A stretch of DNA of 64,000 bases from Ricordea florida (lineage: Eukaryota > Cnidaria > Anthozoa > Corallimorpharia > Ricordeidae). The translations under genes were made by a program, and so were the position numbers. Below are positions 1 to 11,812 of this stretch, in pieces. The stretch's first letter is position 1; every line of letters starts with the position of its first letter. The stretch covers positions 16,821,949-16,885,948 of the forward strand of contig OX453276.1 of assembly GCA_949710005.1 (NCBI GenBank). The letters are read 5' to 3'. The notes under the pieces are model-generated. The model was given only the letters and a program-made list of their open reading frames with translations, was not told the DNA's origin and made no database searches.

Positions 1-1168
1 AATAATCTTGTGTCGTGGTTGTCTGGCTTTCTTCAGTGTGGACACAACAGACTTTCTGGTCGAATGATTGGAAATCCGCTTTCCTTCTAGGTTTAGAGCC
101 TGTGCTAGGGTCTTCATGATGCTGCCAAGTTTATGCTCTCCCATTCTGGACTTGGCGTACCAAACTTCGGTTTTCGGACGCTGGATTATGGCCAAGTACA
201 GAGGACTGGAGGTTCACATTTCCAAAGGTCGCCTGTTGAGAAACTCTTCGATGAGTCTGACAGTATCTCTCGGACCGCCGTCCGTGGCCCACATTTCTTG
301 GGGTGTTTTTCGGTGTTAAACCGTCAAGCCACCAGAACGGGTCTTCGTTGGGTTCTTGTTGAAACGTACGCATTTCGCCATTTCTCCCCCCTCAAGCTAG
401 ATCCACAAAACTTCAAAGTCTTGTACGTAAGCGTCGTAATGGTCTTGGCGGCCTCGCAAACCAAAGTGCTCGGACAAATTTTTGAAGTTTGCATTTGTCA
501 GAGCTACTCCATTGTGGTCACCTAACAGCCCACCTGACCAGAAAGACTCCTCTTCTGCAGTGTTGTACAGCTGTGCGTGATTTTTCTCTTGCCGTAACCT
601 TGCATTCACAGTTGTTTGGCTTTTGCATGCAACACAGCCCTTGAAGATGCAAATTCGCGACTGTTTATCACGTTATATGGAGATTTGTGAGCTGTCTAGT
701 GTCGTTCAAGGGCCGCTTGCATGACTTTTAGAGAGTCTGGTTTGTACTCGGAGCCGTTTCGTTTTCTTACTGCCAAGTAGAATTTTTGAAGGACTTTGTT
801 TAAAGTTACAGGGGCCATTGTTTCAATGTTGACATTTATGTTACAGACTTAGCCCAGGACGACCAAATTCTCATCCATGTTGCTGTGCTTCTGTTTGTTT
901 TTGTTTTCTGCCTGTTTGAGTGTTTCTTCAAGTAGCTCATTTGAAGGGGAAACCTGGACTTGTCATGAACCGGTAGGTTGTTTGTTTCTGTAGTCATCTC
1001 TCTGAAGACGACTCGCTGGCTTGTTTGATTTGTTTTATTTTCAACTTCACCAATTGTACGGTTTTCTTTCATTTGAAAGCTTTCCAAGTCAACGGTTGAC
1101 AAAAGGCTGTCAAAATCTAAGGAAAACATATCTGAATAAAAGTCATTGGACCAGTTAATTTCGTCCAT
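1..1168 (-). pseudogene. Crypton-type tyrosine recombinase (DUF3504), decayed and cut by the window edge
   Basis: Read on the minus strand from about 1168, the translation follows the DUF3504 layout. It starts with an N-terminal segment ending in a TWMRIWSSWAKS-like helix, then FYLAVRK..GSEY.PDSL, then an EEESFWSGGLLGD..(A)L block leading to HFGLRGRQDHYD, where the LRG arginine is the expected first catalytic Arg of tyrosine recombinases. Next come WYAKSRMGEHKLGSIMKTL and ISNHSTRKSVVSTLKKA, with the H-x-x-R pair. The catalytic Tyr lies beyond position 1. In-frame stops at 397-399, 319-321 and 214-216, plus a frame change near 660-700, show it is dead. Family assignment is from remembered cnidarian and fish homologues; the reading frames are seen directly. 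No TIRs are expected for Cryptons. Confidence 0.8.
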
Positions 1169-1300
1169 GTTTGTTTTCAATCTGCACCTGTCAACCAGCT
1201 CACTTAAGAAATTTTTCTTGAGTTTGATTGGCTCGGACGGGGTAGGTAGTCAAAGTTTATTGGTTAATGGCATCAAGTGCTCAATTTTAATTGGCTGCTT

Positions 1301-1364
1301 AACTGTCTGATTTGACCTGTCCGATTACAAAAGTTTGTAATCGGACAGGTCAAATCAGACAGTT
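1301..1364. repeat. Perfect 31-bp inverted repeat with a 2-nt loop
   Basis: Positions 1301-1331 are the exact reverse complement of 1334-1364, with only AG between. The rest of 1169-1716 holds no gene I can recognise, apart from a short tandem AAGATATCGT repeat near 1539-1560. The hairpin lies between the Crypton remnant and the first THAP-DDE transposase and could belong to the end of either. Confidence 0.9.
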
Positions 1365-1716
1365 TGGACCTGTTAAGCCAATTAAGCCGTAAATAAGGAC
1401 TGTTAACAACCAATCATATTCGAGTATTTTGTTATTGACTCAATTATAGTAATAATGATTTGTTCTAGCAAGCTGAAAATTCCCCTAATTATAACACTTG
1501 ATAAAACTCGACGTTCTGTTTCATATCGACGCTTAAAAGTAAGATATCGTAAGATATCGTCGGGCAATAGCCCTTTTTACAGTTTCAGGCACCATATTGG
1601 ATTTGTAACCACGCAAAACATGACAGCGAGGTTAGTGTTGAGTCACGTTGCGAGTTTTCGGGAGATTATAGTGAAACGTGGCATTGCTCTGTTGTTTTCA
1701 TCAAGATATTTCGACA

Positions 1717-3496
1717 ATGAACAACACTTTCCCGAAGCAGGATACTCCGCCATCTTCTTCCAAAAGAAGAGGAAGACAGTGTGCCGCTTTTAGCTGTGCT
1801 AATAGCTATTATGACACAAAAGGCAATCCAACAGGTCTCCATTTCTTCTCGTTTCCGAAGGATGTCCAGTGGCGAACCAGATGGTGCAATCTCATGAAGT
1901 GCCAGCATGGAAAGGACGGATTCTTCATCACAAAATCAACTTTTTTGTGCTTGGAACATTTCAAAAAAGAAGACATCTGAAAAACATCGGCAGGTCGCTG
2001 GGAATTAGTGAAAGGTTTGTAATGTTTTTGTTTTGTTGTTGCTTGGATACTGAAATAAAGCCTTTGTCAGAGTGCCTGCTTTTGTTTTTATTTTTGGTCT
2101 TGTAGTATACTGTTAATTTTTAATAAACAGGTGATATTTATCTGTGTGCACTGTGATCTAATATGATATTTGTGAACTGGATGTAAAATTATAAGAATTA
2201 AATTTAAAAAAATAAGTTTTATTGTTATCTATAGGTACAGAACCATCTCAGTTTAACTGGTCAGCACCAAAAAAAAACAACGAAAACCGCCTGTTGAAAG
2301 GGTCCCAGTAGCAACTGTTACCTCTCAAGAAGTGTCATTTGAAGTTGAGGAATTGTTTGCCCAAGACGTTCAACCACCTGTGTCAACTGTCAATGCTGCT
2401 TCATCTTCACCAGCCCACGAAGAATCAGATGTCCTTAAGCTGCAATGGGAAATTGAACCACTGAAAGCACAATTAGCTGATTTTAAAGGAAAACTAATTG
2501 AAGTTGAGAAAGAGAGGGAGATTGTATTGGCATGCCAATTTTCACTGGACAAGATTAAAGATGATGATTCAGCAGTTCTATTTTATACTGGATTTCCAAA
2601 CTATGCAGCACTCATAAGCTTCTACAATTTTATTCAACCGAAGTTGACAAAGATGCAGTTCTGGAAAGGGGAGAAATTTTTGAAAGAGAGTCAGCCTTAC
2701 CAAATGGAAGATAACAGAAAAAAACCTGGGCCTTCAAGAAAACTTTCATACTTGGATGAATTTTTGCTTGTTCTTACGAGACTTAAGGCCGGTTTATTTG
2801 TACAAGATCTTGCTGATAGATTTGGGATCAGCACAAGCCTGGTGTCTAGAATCTGCATTACATGGATCAATCTTCTGTATGTGGAACTAAAAGACCTGTT
2901 TCCATTTCCAGCACAAGAACTGGTTCGCAAGAATATGCCACAAGAGTTTGCTCAATATGCAACAACTCAAATTATTTTAGACTGTACAGAACTTTTTATT
3001 CAACGTCCTTCGGCAATGCTTGCACAGTTTGAGACGTGGTCTGATTACAAGCACCACAACACTTTGAAGCTGTTAGTAGGTGTAACCCCAAATGGCCAGG
3101 TGAGTTTCCTGTCAGACCTCTGGGGTGGGCGAGTCTCTGATAAAAGCAGGGTTATAAAATTTGTTAGATCCTGGTGACAATGTCATGGTAGACCGTGGTT
3201 TTCACATCTCTAACATTGTCCCTGATGGCGTTTCAGTCAACATGCCACCATTCTTGGCTGGACGAGAACAAATGACTGCGGCAGAAACTAAGGAGACAAT
3301 GAGCATTGCATCAGTGCGCATTCATGTGGAGTGAGCAATCAGCAGAATTAAGACTTACCACATTTTGGATGGTACATTGCCCAACACACTTAGTCCATAT
3401 GCCACTCAGATAGCAGTGGTCTGTGGGGTATTGACAAATTTTTTGCCACCCTTGTTGGAACCGGCTAAAGAACCACTTCATGTGCCTGTATCATGA
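1717..3496 (+). pseudogene. THAP + DDE transposase, ISL2EU/IS4EU type (copy 1)
   Basis: Exon 1 (1717-2014) encodes a THAP zinc finger: a Cys pair, a conserved Trp, then CxEHF, with a GT donor at 2015. Exon 2 follows an AG at 2232 and carries a short linker, a helix-turn-helix (ADRFGISTSLVSRI) and a DDE_Tnp_4-like domain. Catalytic candidates are Asp in ILDCTE, Asp in MVDRGF and Glu in IHVE. The motif DYKHHNTLK..VGVTPNG is typical of this group. Lesions are an in-frame TGA after the THAP helix (1978-1980), a slip in the A9 tract near 2270-2279, a frameshift near 3155, and a TGA at 3332-3334 directly after the catalytic Glu. Stop at 3494-3496. It would bind element ends and cut DNA if intact. 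The arrangement facing a YqaJ gene matches the second locus at 34475-42598. Confidence 0.85.
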
Positions 3497-4167
3497 AGCT
3501 ACTAATTTTTGTTCTCTGTAACCTGGGAATGTCATGTAGAGCGAAATTATGTTTTGATCACTTGACCCTTCAAACCCTTACATCAAAAGTTAAACTCTCA
3601 TTTGGTGCCCTAATACATTTTCTACAGAAGTTGGGAGAATTTTTTAAAATATCAAGCAAATTCACTTTGTGTGATCATGCCCTTAATTCTTGTGACTACT
3701 CGGCATGATATGACATTGTTATTACAAGGAGACCTTTGATGCTAATTGCTCTTGGGACTTAAGGTGGTACCGGAGGCTAAAGTGACCTTCTTTTTTGGTG
3801 AGATTTTTTTTCAGCATGAAGATAATCTTTAAAGGTAAACATATGCCAAGTTTCAGGTCAGGGAAAAATATCCCGTCCGAGATATAGGCACGCAAAGTTT
3901 CGTTTGTACGGTCATTTTCGCGGCAAAAATATGAGCTCTATGCTGCGTTCGATACAGTTGTGTCCCACTGTGGAAGTCGCCAAGGATGGTCTTGCTGACA
4001 GCTTGATTCAATAAAACCTTGTAATCTGAAATGTAACACCCTCTTTGATCATGGCAGCTGAAGAAGCAACATGCGCACTTGACCGTCATTTCAAAGAGAA
4101 CGGGTAAATATATCGCTTGTTGTAATGAAATTTATTTTCTTTTCGTCACTTATTTGCTAAGTTAACA

Positions 4168-4871
4168 ATGGCGTTTTTGTCATCCAGTTTGCAAGGAGCT
4201 CCTCCAGGCCTTGAGAGATTGCTTCGTGGCTTCAACTTGAAAGCTGGCGAAACAAGTGAAGAAGAGAATTTTTGGAATCTTGTGGGTAAGTACCTCCGAT
4301 TTTTTGCTCTTGGTTCTCCCGGTGAGAACATTCGATGCTGTGCTTACCTTTCCACTGCCTTTTCTTCCTTTATTCTTTTTGTGTTAGTTGATAATTTCAG
4401 CCAACACTCTCCTTGTTCTTCCACGTGGCATGTTCCCGCATATAGTATATACAATAGTTTACGTAGCGTCTTGTTTTTACCACATTGCGATCTCAATTCA
4501 ACCCATTAGCGCTTTCTCACTTGTTGAAGACGCACAAAACGTGGTTGTGTTGGAGTGTAATATGTTTTTGCATTTTTATTGCCTCTACAGTATGGCAACA
4601 AAATCAGCGAGGGAAAATACAGTGGAAAGGCCCTTCCCACCTATGTCTATCCGGATTGCTTGAAAGAAGCAATCCGAACAATCATCGACGAGGGACTCCG
4701 GGACTATCCGAATCCTGAAACTTCAGCGGTAAGATATCATGTTTTGTTGTTTTGCCTCATTGAAAAATTCACATTTATGTAAACATTGATAAACAAATTA
4801 GTGCTTGTCTTTTGGTATACAAGGTTACCCTAACAGATCTAAGGGCTGCAAAATGGCCAGGGGATGCCTGA
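4168..4871 (+). pseudogene. Small three-exon gene of the Kolobok-like element, unknown function
   Basis: Exon 1 (4168-4285, ATG, donor GTAAGT) encodes MAFLSSSLQG...EENFWNLV. Exon 2 (4591-4728, preceded by CTACAG, donor GTAAGA) encodes YGNKISEGKYSGK..PTYVYPDCLKEAIRTIID. Exon 3 (4824-4871) adds VTLTDLRAAKWPGDA and a stop. An AATAAA signal lies at 4909-4914. Exons 2 and 3 join in phase, but exon 1 ends one base into a codon, so the first junction does not keep frame. Either an indel has occurred or the real donor differs. I do not recognise the protein. It lies just inside the left terminal repeat, opposite in orientation to the transposase, so it is probably the element's second gene. From 4915 to about 5414 I see only AT-rich DNA. 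Confidence 0.5.
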
Positions 4872-5538
4872 TTTTCTTCTTTATTTGTATTGTTCTGTAT
4901 TTTTTGGCAATAAAATGAATTGAAAAGAAATGCCTCTGTCATCATCTATTCTCATGAGTACGCTGAACCTGAAGTCCTTCCTTTCATTTTTACACACTCA
5001 CATTGTTTGATACAATAAATTATTACACCATACATGTATGAAAGAGCCAATTTTTATTACTTTATGTACAATCATGTCTCACCAAAAATTACATTTACCA
5101 GCAATATATACCTAGGTACTCTTACTTTCAGAAAGTCAAATTGTGGAAGAATGTAAACTAGATTCAAAACTAGGTCAAGTCTTACTGGCATTGTCCTAAA
5201 AATTATCATAATAAAAGACAAGACTCCTAGAGGTATATCTTGTGTAAAAACTACAATATTCTTTTTTTTTTCTTATAATTTTTTAACCATTTTGCAAGTA
5301 TAATTGAAATTTGATTTGAATCCCAATAACTCAACCCTTCAAGGGAAATCGAAAAAAGTTCTAGTTTTTGAAGTTCCCAAATTATCAGGGGTAAGATCAA
5401 TAGGAGTTTTTTTTGTATTTAAGTGATCGGCCGGACCCTGTTAAGGAGTCCAATGCCCGCCGGTCTACCGACTCATGTTGACCCACATAACAGTGGGCAA
5501 CATCACTCAAACACGGGAGTGCACCAGCACATGAACTG

Positions 5539-8359
5539 TCACCCGGGAATCAAACCCGGCCCACACATACAAAAGAACAACAACGACGACCCCAGAACTT
5601 CTGGCGGAAAAAAATGGTACAACAATAACACAGCTAACAAGGATGTACGAAAACGACGACCCCAGAACGACTCAAATGCCTTGACGAACCAAAAGTCCAT
5701 CAAAGAAGACCACGCGTTTGGGGAAACAACGAATCTCACCCACTGGGTAAGGAGAGCTGAAAGTTTCAGATGGACAGACACCACCCCAAAACCGCCTGCA
5801 CTGCAAGGCTGACTAACAACACATCGAGCTACAAGGTCCTTTTTGCCACTCCAAAAGAAATTAAACACAAGGCTATTAAGTTCAGAAAGAGCCCAGGGCG
5901 GAATGTGGACAAGTGATGCAACATACCATACCCTGGACAGGCCTAGAGCATTTAAAATAAGGGCTTTCCCCTTATAAGATAAATGGCGGGATCGCCAGGA
6001 GGCCAGACATTTCGTGACAGAGTCAATATGGGGGCGCCAGTTAGCTTCTGACACATCCCCGTTACCAATAAACGCCCCAAGGACCTTCATTTTGTCGGAA
6101 GTCCATTGGATTGCGATGGGAGAGTCCAGGTGGCCTTTCCAGGCACCTAACCAGAGACCCTCACATTTACTCAAATTGAGTTTTGAACCTGAACCCTTCT
6201 CAAACTGGTTATAAATTTCAAAAACGGCCCTGATGGAATTGTCAGTGGTGACAATGGCTGAAGTGTCATTAGCATAAAGAGAAACGGTGGGAAGGGGTGA
6301 CAAAGCACCCGGCAAAGAGAGACCGCAAATGTCAGGAGAGGAGCATATGGCACAGGCAAGGACCTCAATTTGGAGAACATAAAGAAGGGGCGAGAGTGGG
6401 CACCCCTGTCTGACACCGCGAGAAAGAGAAAAAAAGGCGGAGGAATAACCATTAACAGAAAGAGAGCTGCGAATGTCAGTGTAAAGAAGCTTGACCCAGG
6501 ATAGGAAAGATGGCCTGAAACCCATACGGCACAGGGTAGCAAAAAGGAAACCCCAGTCAACGCGGTCGAACGCCTTTTCCTGATCCAGTGAGAGGATAGC
6601 AACAGAGATGTTCTGTTCGGAGGCAAATGCCACGACATCCCTAAGGAGCGCAACATTTCCCCTGATGAATCTCCCAGGCACCCCACACGTTTGATCGGAG
6701 CGAACAACTCTATGAATGAGCTTAAGAAGACGGCCAGCAAGAACACGCGAGAGGATTTTAGAGTCGACATTCAGAAGCGTAATTGGACGCCAGTTTTTGG
6801 GTTCAAGCCAATTACCCTTTTTGAAAAGCAAGGAGATAATGCCAGTTCTAAGAGAGAGAGGGAGATGACCAGCCCGGAAAGAGTGATTTAGTACAGAGAC
6901 GAGATCCTCTCCCAGGAGGTGCCAGAACTTAAGATAGAACTCGACGGGGAGCCCGTCACAGCCCGGGGCTTTCCCCAAGGACATACGTTGAAGGGCAAGT
7001 TCGACTCCTTTGTTTGTAATAAAGCCCTTGCAAGACCTGGCTTCATCTGGAGACAACGAATCCGTGAGGTTGGATAGGAGCAGGTCCTGGGCGGATGGAT
7101 CCGTCCGGGTCTTGCAAAAAGGTCACGAAAAAAAGAGACCCACAAGGTGCAGATGCCATCTATGGTGGAGAAGAGGCTTCCGTCTGGGTCGCGGATGGCT
7201 GAGACCCAATTTGCTGCACCTCGCTGCTTTTCAAGGCAAAAGAAATAGGACGTGGAGGTTTCACCCTCCTCTGCCCAACAGACACAGGCGCGTCTGAGCA
7301 CCGGCGGCGATGGTACGGTCAAGGTCGGCAATCTTGTCTAGGACTGACTGGTAAACATCAGCTTCTGAGCAGGACCCTTGGTCAAGTCTGGATTTGAGAT
7401 GACTCGCCAGTCGGGTCAGAAGGTCTGTAGAAGACTTAGTGCGGGTAGAATTTGCACAACAAAAACGCACAGCAATATCTTTTAGGTGGCGCTTTCCGGT
7501 GTCCCACCACTTTTGGAGGGAGTGAAAACAGGTCTGACGAGAGCGCCAATTTAGCCAGAGGGAAGAAACAGCTTCAGCAAAAGCATCATCTTTCAGAACG
7601 GAAATGTTAAGCTTCCATCTGCCTGGTCCACGAGGTATGACGTCTGGAATTTGAAAGTGCAGCGTGACCCCACAGTGATCAGAAAAAGGACAAGGAAGGA
7701 TGTCACAAGCGGAAACTTGAGACACCCAAGCATATGGGCAGCCAGTAAGGTCAATACGGGAGGAGACTGAATTGTCCGGCCTCGTCCAGGTGAAAGCGGT
7801 GGAGGTAGGGTGAAGAGCCCTCCAGATATCGACCACACAGCAATCATCGAAACACTGAGACAGAAGAAGAGAACTCTCACGGGGAAGTGTCCGTGGAGTT
7901 GGAGTCCCTCCTGTCCAGAGCACGATTTAAAACAGTGTCGAAGTCACCCACCAAAATGGTGGGCGTACCTGGGTCAATTTGGCTGGCAACAAATTCCAAG
8001 AAAGTATTCCGGGCAGGGTTTCAATTTGGTGCATAAGCACAAGCAACACAGAAAGTTTTGCCCTGGTGATTGAGCTCAGCCAAGACAAAACGACCTTCTT
8101 GATCAGACCAGGAATTAGAAAGAAGAAAAGAGTTACGAAAGAGAATAGCGACCCCACAAGAGTGATTGGTCCTGGTAGAGACGACAGCCTGAAAACCATG
8201 AGAGGAGAACCACGGGAGGGCTTCCGTTGCAGAGACCACATGAGTCTCCTGCAAGCAAATAATGTCCAGGGTCAGACAAGATAACCACTGGAGAAGACCC
8301 ATCCGTTTGTTTGCATCACGAAGACCGTTGCAATTGAGTGTAATAATAGAAAGAGCCAT
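5539..8359 (-). pseudogene. LINE ORF2: endonuclease-reverse transcriptase (Tx1-like), defective
   Basis: The protein begins near 8359 with MALSIITLNCNGLRD and LDIICLQETH, the Asn and Glu of an exonuclease-endonuclease-phosphatase fold. After a frameshift near 8020 comes VGDFDTV, where the family usually has GDFN. SDHCG follows in the next frame. The reverse transcriptase occupies 5539-7056: KAPGCDGLPVEFY, NWRPITLLNVDSKIL, LDQEKAFDRVDWGF, SRGVRQGCPLSPLL, then SLYANDTSAIV. The active-site box reads YAND (6265-6276) instead of Y/FADD, so one catalytic Asp is Asn. Several frameshifts (near 6890-7330 and 7920) break the ORF. It would nick target DNA and copy its RNA at the nick if intact. The C-terminal region has WRSRHLSYKGKALILN, as in Tx1/L1 ORF2 proteins. 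Confidence 0.85.
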
Positions 8360-8708
8360 TTTGGAATTTGGAAAGAGGAAAAAAATGCAATGTAAAACCA
8401 ATTTGGAAGTAATCGAAAACATCAGTAAAAGAGAAGAGGTGGAGTCAAGACTCCCAACAGACTGAGATCGACTAAGAGGCAAGGAAAAAATCCTCGTAGA
8501 CCAATCAGTAGCGGCTGCCCTTTGCAAACGGTCAGAAGAGAGGAAGGGTTCATACGTTCTCCTGGATCTGCGACCAGATGCCTGAGGAGATGACAAGTCC
8601 TGGGTAGGACAAGCAGTGGGGGGAGGGGAAGGGAGGCTGCGAGCGTCAGCCGCCATTTCTGGCACTGAAACTGGCTCGTCAGCCTCAGTTTCCATAGAGG
8701 AAACATTA

Positions 8709-9486
8709 GGGACTTTCAGCAACAAGGACGGGGACGGCGACGGGGACCGCAGGCTCTCAGGGAAAATCCAAATAATCGTCTGCTCATGACTGGCGGGAAA
8801 AGTTTGACGTTCTGCGTTCGGCCCCAATGTGAAACGAGTCACTTTGACGTTGGCTGAAAACGTGAGTATTCTTTGTCGCCTTCCCTGCTATCTAAACGTT
8901 AAATATTCCCGGGAGACAATTTAAAATAACTTTCATCGCTTTTTTTCTTTCATAAAGTGAGATTATTCTTTAATTTGATAGTTTGTTTTTAAACAGAAAC
9001 GTTGAGACGCTGATCAAGACCGCACCATATTACAAACAAGGATAGCTGTCTCTTTAGAAAAAATGCAAAGAGCATCCAATCCGCTACAGATACTTCTTTG
9101 ATAGCACTCCACTACCTCAGGAATCCCCAATACTTCAGCCAGAAATGGTAAGTCGTTCTTGTAGAAGACAATCTCTAAAAGGCACTCGTTGTCTTCCAAA
9201 TCATCGAAGTCAAAACCGGGATAAGAATTGTACGGAAGATCAAAATCATCGGACCTGTTTAAATCGTGCAGGAGTAGAAGTTCCTCATCGTTTATCACAC
9301 CATCATCGTGGCTAATTAAAAGTTGATTTCGAACTTCTTTCAAAGACATCATGAGCAGCATTTTGTATTGGCTGCTTAACGGCCTCAACTGTTTAGAAAC
9401 TCCCGCCACAACAGCGTTCTCTCCCCAGTCTTTTTGCCGGTTTTGGAGTCCCCGTCGCCGTCCCCGGTTTCGTTGCTTAAAGTCCC
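8709..9486 (-). mobile_element. Harbinger-like deletion derivative in the LINE ORF1 tail
   Basis: Inverted ends start GGGACTTT at 8709 and finish AAAGTCCC at 9486. A 19-nt stretch CGGGGACGGCGACGGGGAC (8729-8747) matches its reverse complement at 9448-9466 exactly. Flanks are TTA on the left and TAG on the right, so a mutated 3-bp TWA duplication or a TA duplication is possible. Inside, 9014-9409 (minus) encodes a HARBI1-like N-terminus: LLLLHDLNR, DLPYNSYPGFDFDDLEDNEC, a FYKNDLPFLAEVLGIP segment and CSGLDALCI. No DDE domain is present, so it would need a helper transposase. The element separates two parts of the host LINE ORF1. Confidence 0.75.
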
Positions 9487-10332
9487 TAGTGACAGGGGGG
9501 GGGGGGGGGGGGCAAGGGGGATCGGACTTCCCAGGAGCACAATGTTGCTTCTTGGGAGTATCTACATTACTTTCTTTCTTATTATCTCATTTTCTTTTAT
9601 GTCTTTTCTTTCTTTGCTCTTTACTTAATACTTTATTACTGTTAACATTACTATCAATACTAACAGAAGGAGAAGAAAGCGGAGGGAAATGGGGGTCTTC
9701 GGAAGGGGGGGGATCTGAGAACAGATCCATGGAATCCTCCAAAGGGAGGGGGGGAGGGAGTCACCCCAATCTGGGGTTTGAGCAGAATGAAGATCAGGGG
9801 GGGGGCTCAACAAGTCAGCAGCAGGGGAAACGTCAGGAGGGACAACTGGGGTTCCCTCAGCAACAGACGCCCAAGGGGCGTTGTGACAAAAGTGGGCAAT
9901 ATGCTCTGGCTGACGGCACTGACGACATTTGCCCTTGAGAGGGCAGTTGGCAGCCTTATGCCCTTTAACGTTACAGATATTACATACCAAGGGTTGCTCC
10001 TTGTACCAAACCCCTACAGGTACCCCAGAAATAAGCAAGTCCTTTAAGATTTCTTTCTTAACTACCATACGGACTAATCGGGACCCGGGTAGCTTTGATG
10101 CCTGATATTAAGGACGTCACCAAACTGACTTAATTTCTCGGTAACAGGTGCATCAGGAATTCAAAAGGATAATGGTGCACCTGCACCACAGTAGAAGGCG
10201 GCTTTCCGCCCACAATTTTGCAGCTTCGGCCTCATAAGACGGCCCCCTCCTTTTGGAGAACTGCCTGCTTTTCGTCGGATGACTCAAACGTAACTAAAAT
10301 ATCCGAAGCAGGACGAATTTGAATGGACTTAA

Positions 10333-11812
10333 CCCTTTACCCCCCAAGGGACTAATGAGATGCATGACTCCTCTTCCCCAAGGGCCACTAGCCAAAATGA
10401 GAGTGATTTGAGGTGGCTTCACAAAAAGCTCTCTAGAGGGAAAATTAAGCATTGCACAACAACACAATAGAAAGAAACTTTGTTAGGAATTGAATAAACT
10501 TTTTATTTATGTAATCTTATGTAAAAAATTCACATTACTAACTGAATAAACACAAGTCAAAAATATGCAAACTGTCTCCATGTGATTCTTTAGCCAATGT
10601 TCAGTTCTTCTCAACAACAACAGCACTATATTTACAATGATGAAAGGCCTTAGTCATGGAAAAATAACAAAATATACATGTTTGGAATACCTTTTCTTCA
10701 CAAAAGTCATGGAAGCAATGTTCTGTGCACGGAAAGCACAGCTATCTCGCAAAACTTCTACACAGTAACACCGAGGTGATTTCAAAATTCGCGCCATTAC
10801 AGATCTCTCTCGGTGTGATTTGGGAAGCACTCCGTACAAATTCGTTTGTCACAACACGTGCACGCCAATCTACAAAACGTAGTTGAAACCAACCATGGCC
10901 TCATCTACAGATAAATTCTGTTTGGGGTGATACTCTTCGCATAAGTTCTTCACGACCGCATCTAGGAAAGGACGCACTTTGAAGAGCTTGTCGTGATTTG
11001 GCTGCCTGCGTGGAACAAAATTTTCATTGTTGTTCAAGTGCAGATACTGATTCAGTTTATCGTATCTGTTTCTGGCCATGACACGCTTTACAAATGAAAC
11101 ACAGAGAGCTGGATCATCGGACCAATACAAACTTGTTTCAGGCAAGACATGTATCCCAAAGAAGATTTGCAAACCGAAGAACGCTTGCATTTCTGCCACA
11201 TTCGTTTCATACCACTTCGGGTCTGGTTTTCTTGCAATGCATTGTCTCGCATAGCGGTTCGTTTCTTGGACGATATTCTCGAACAATTCTTCTGAAACAA
11301 AAAGGCAGAAGAAGTCTTTAGCCGTGCCATCTTCTGGAACTGTACTTGTTGCTCCAGTGGCGGAGGTGAATGCGGCAACATTTACTGGAGAGTCATCGCG
11401 ACTCCAACCTACTTCAGCGCCATCATCTTCATCTTCCGAAAACGATAAGTCTGAAAGATCTTCAGTGTTGACTGTTGAAACAGAAATATCGCTTCCCGAA
11501 TCGCTAGCGTTGTTATCTTGCTCGTTTTCAACCTCGAAATCTTCACTATCCGACTCAACGCGAGCAGCCATTGTGAAATTTTCAACATCAAATTTCTCAC
11601 AAATGTTGTATGGAACGAGACCCACGCGATCTTTGCAAACATCATTCTTAGCCTCTTTCTGATTGGTCAAAAACCCATAGCAACAAATGGGCGACTATAA
11701 GAAAGGATTCTATTGGTCTAAACATAGCAACCAAAAGAGTGCCAATTGGCACTCTTGGGATCTCGGTGCAAAAACTCAAGAGTGCCAATTGGCACTCTTG
11801 GGGGGTAAAGGG
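10333..11812 (-). mobile_element. piggyBac element with central transposase deletion, intact ends
   Basis: The 16-bp terminal inverted repeat CCCTTTACCCCCCAAG (10333-10348) is matched exactly in reverse at 11797-11812. TTAA flanks both sides (10329-10332, 11813-11816). The right subterminal region holds two near-identical palindromes built on AGTGCCAATTGGCACT (11735-11756 and 11777-11800); the left side has no copy. At 1480 bp it is shorter than typical autonomous elements. Its ends look young compared with the surrounding LINE. Confidence 0.93.
10654..11571 (-). pseudogene. piggyBac transposase, N-terminal half plus Cys-rich tail
   Basis: ATG at 11569-11571 (MAARVESDSEDFEVENEQ) begins an acidic N-terminus. 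The DDE_Tnp_1_7 core follows: F..LFENIVQETNRYA, the FFGLQIFFGI helix, LYWSDDP, MARNRYDKLNQYLHL, then LSVDEAMVGF. That Asp is the first catalytic residue of the family. The frame ends at 10870. The middle of the gene, with the second and third catalytic Asp, is missing. A Cys-rich segment in another frame between about 10870 and 10690 (CCDKRICTEC) resembles the C-terminal zinc-binding tail of piggyBac transposases. The gene therefore cannot make an active enzyme; the element could only move in trans. Confidence 0.85.

Noticed and set aside
5415-5560. A tRNA gene suggested by the T-arm-like stem-loop
   Set aside because: No D-arm, anticodon arm or acceptor stem fits around it; it lies at the end of a LINE ORF2.
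9351-9938. 195-codon plus-strand frame rich in Gly
   Set aside because: It is antisense to LINE ORF1 knuckle and Harbinger-like DNA and includes the poly-G run.
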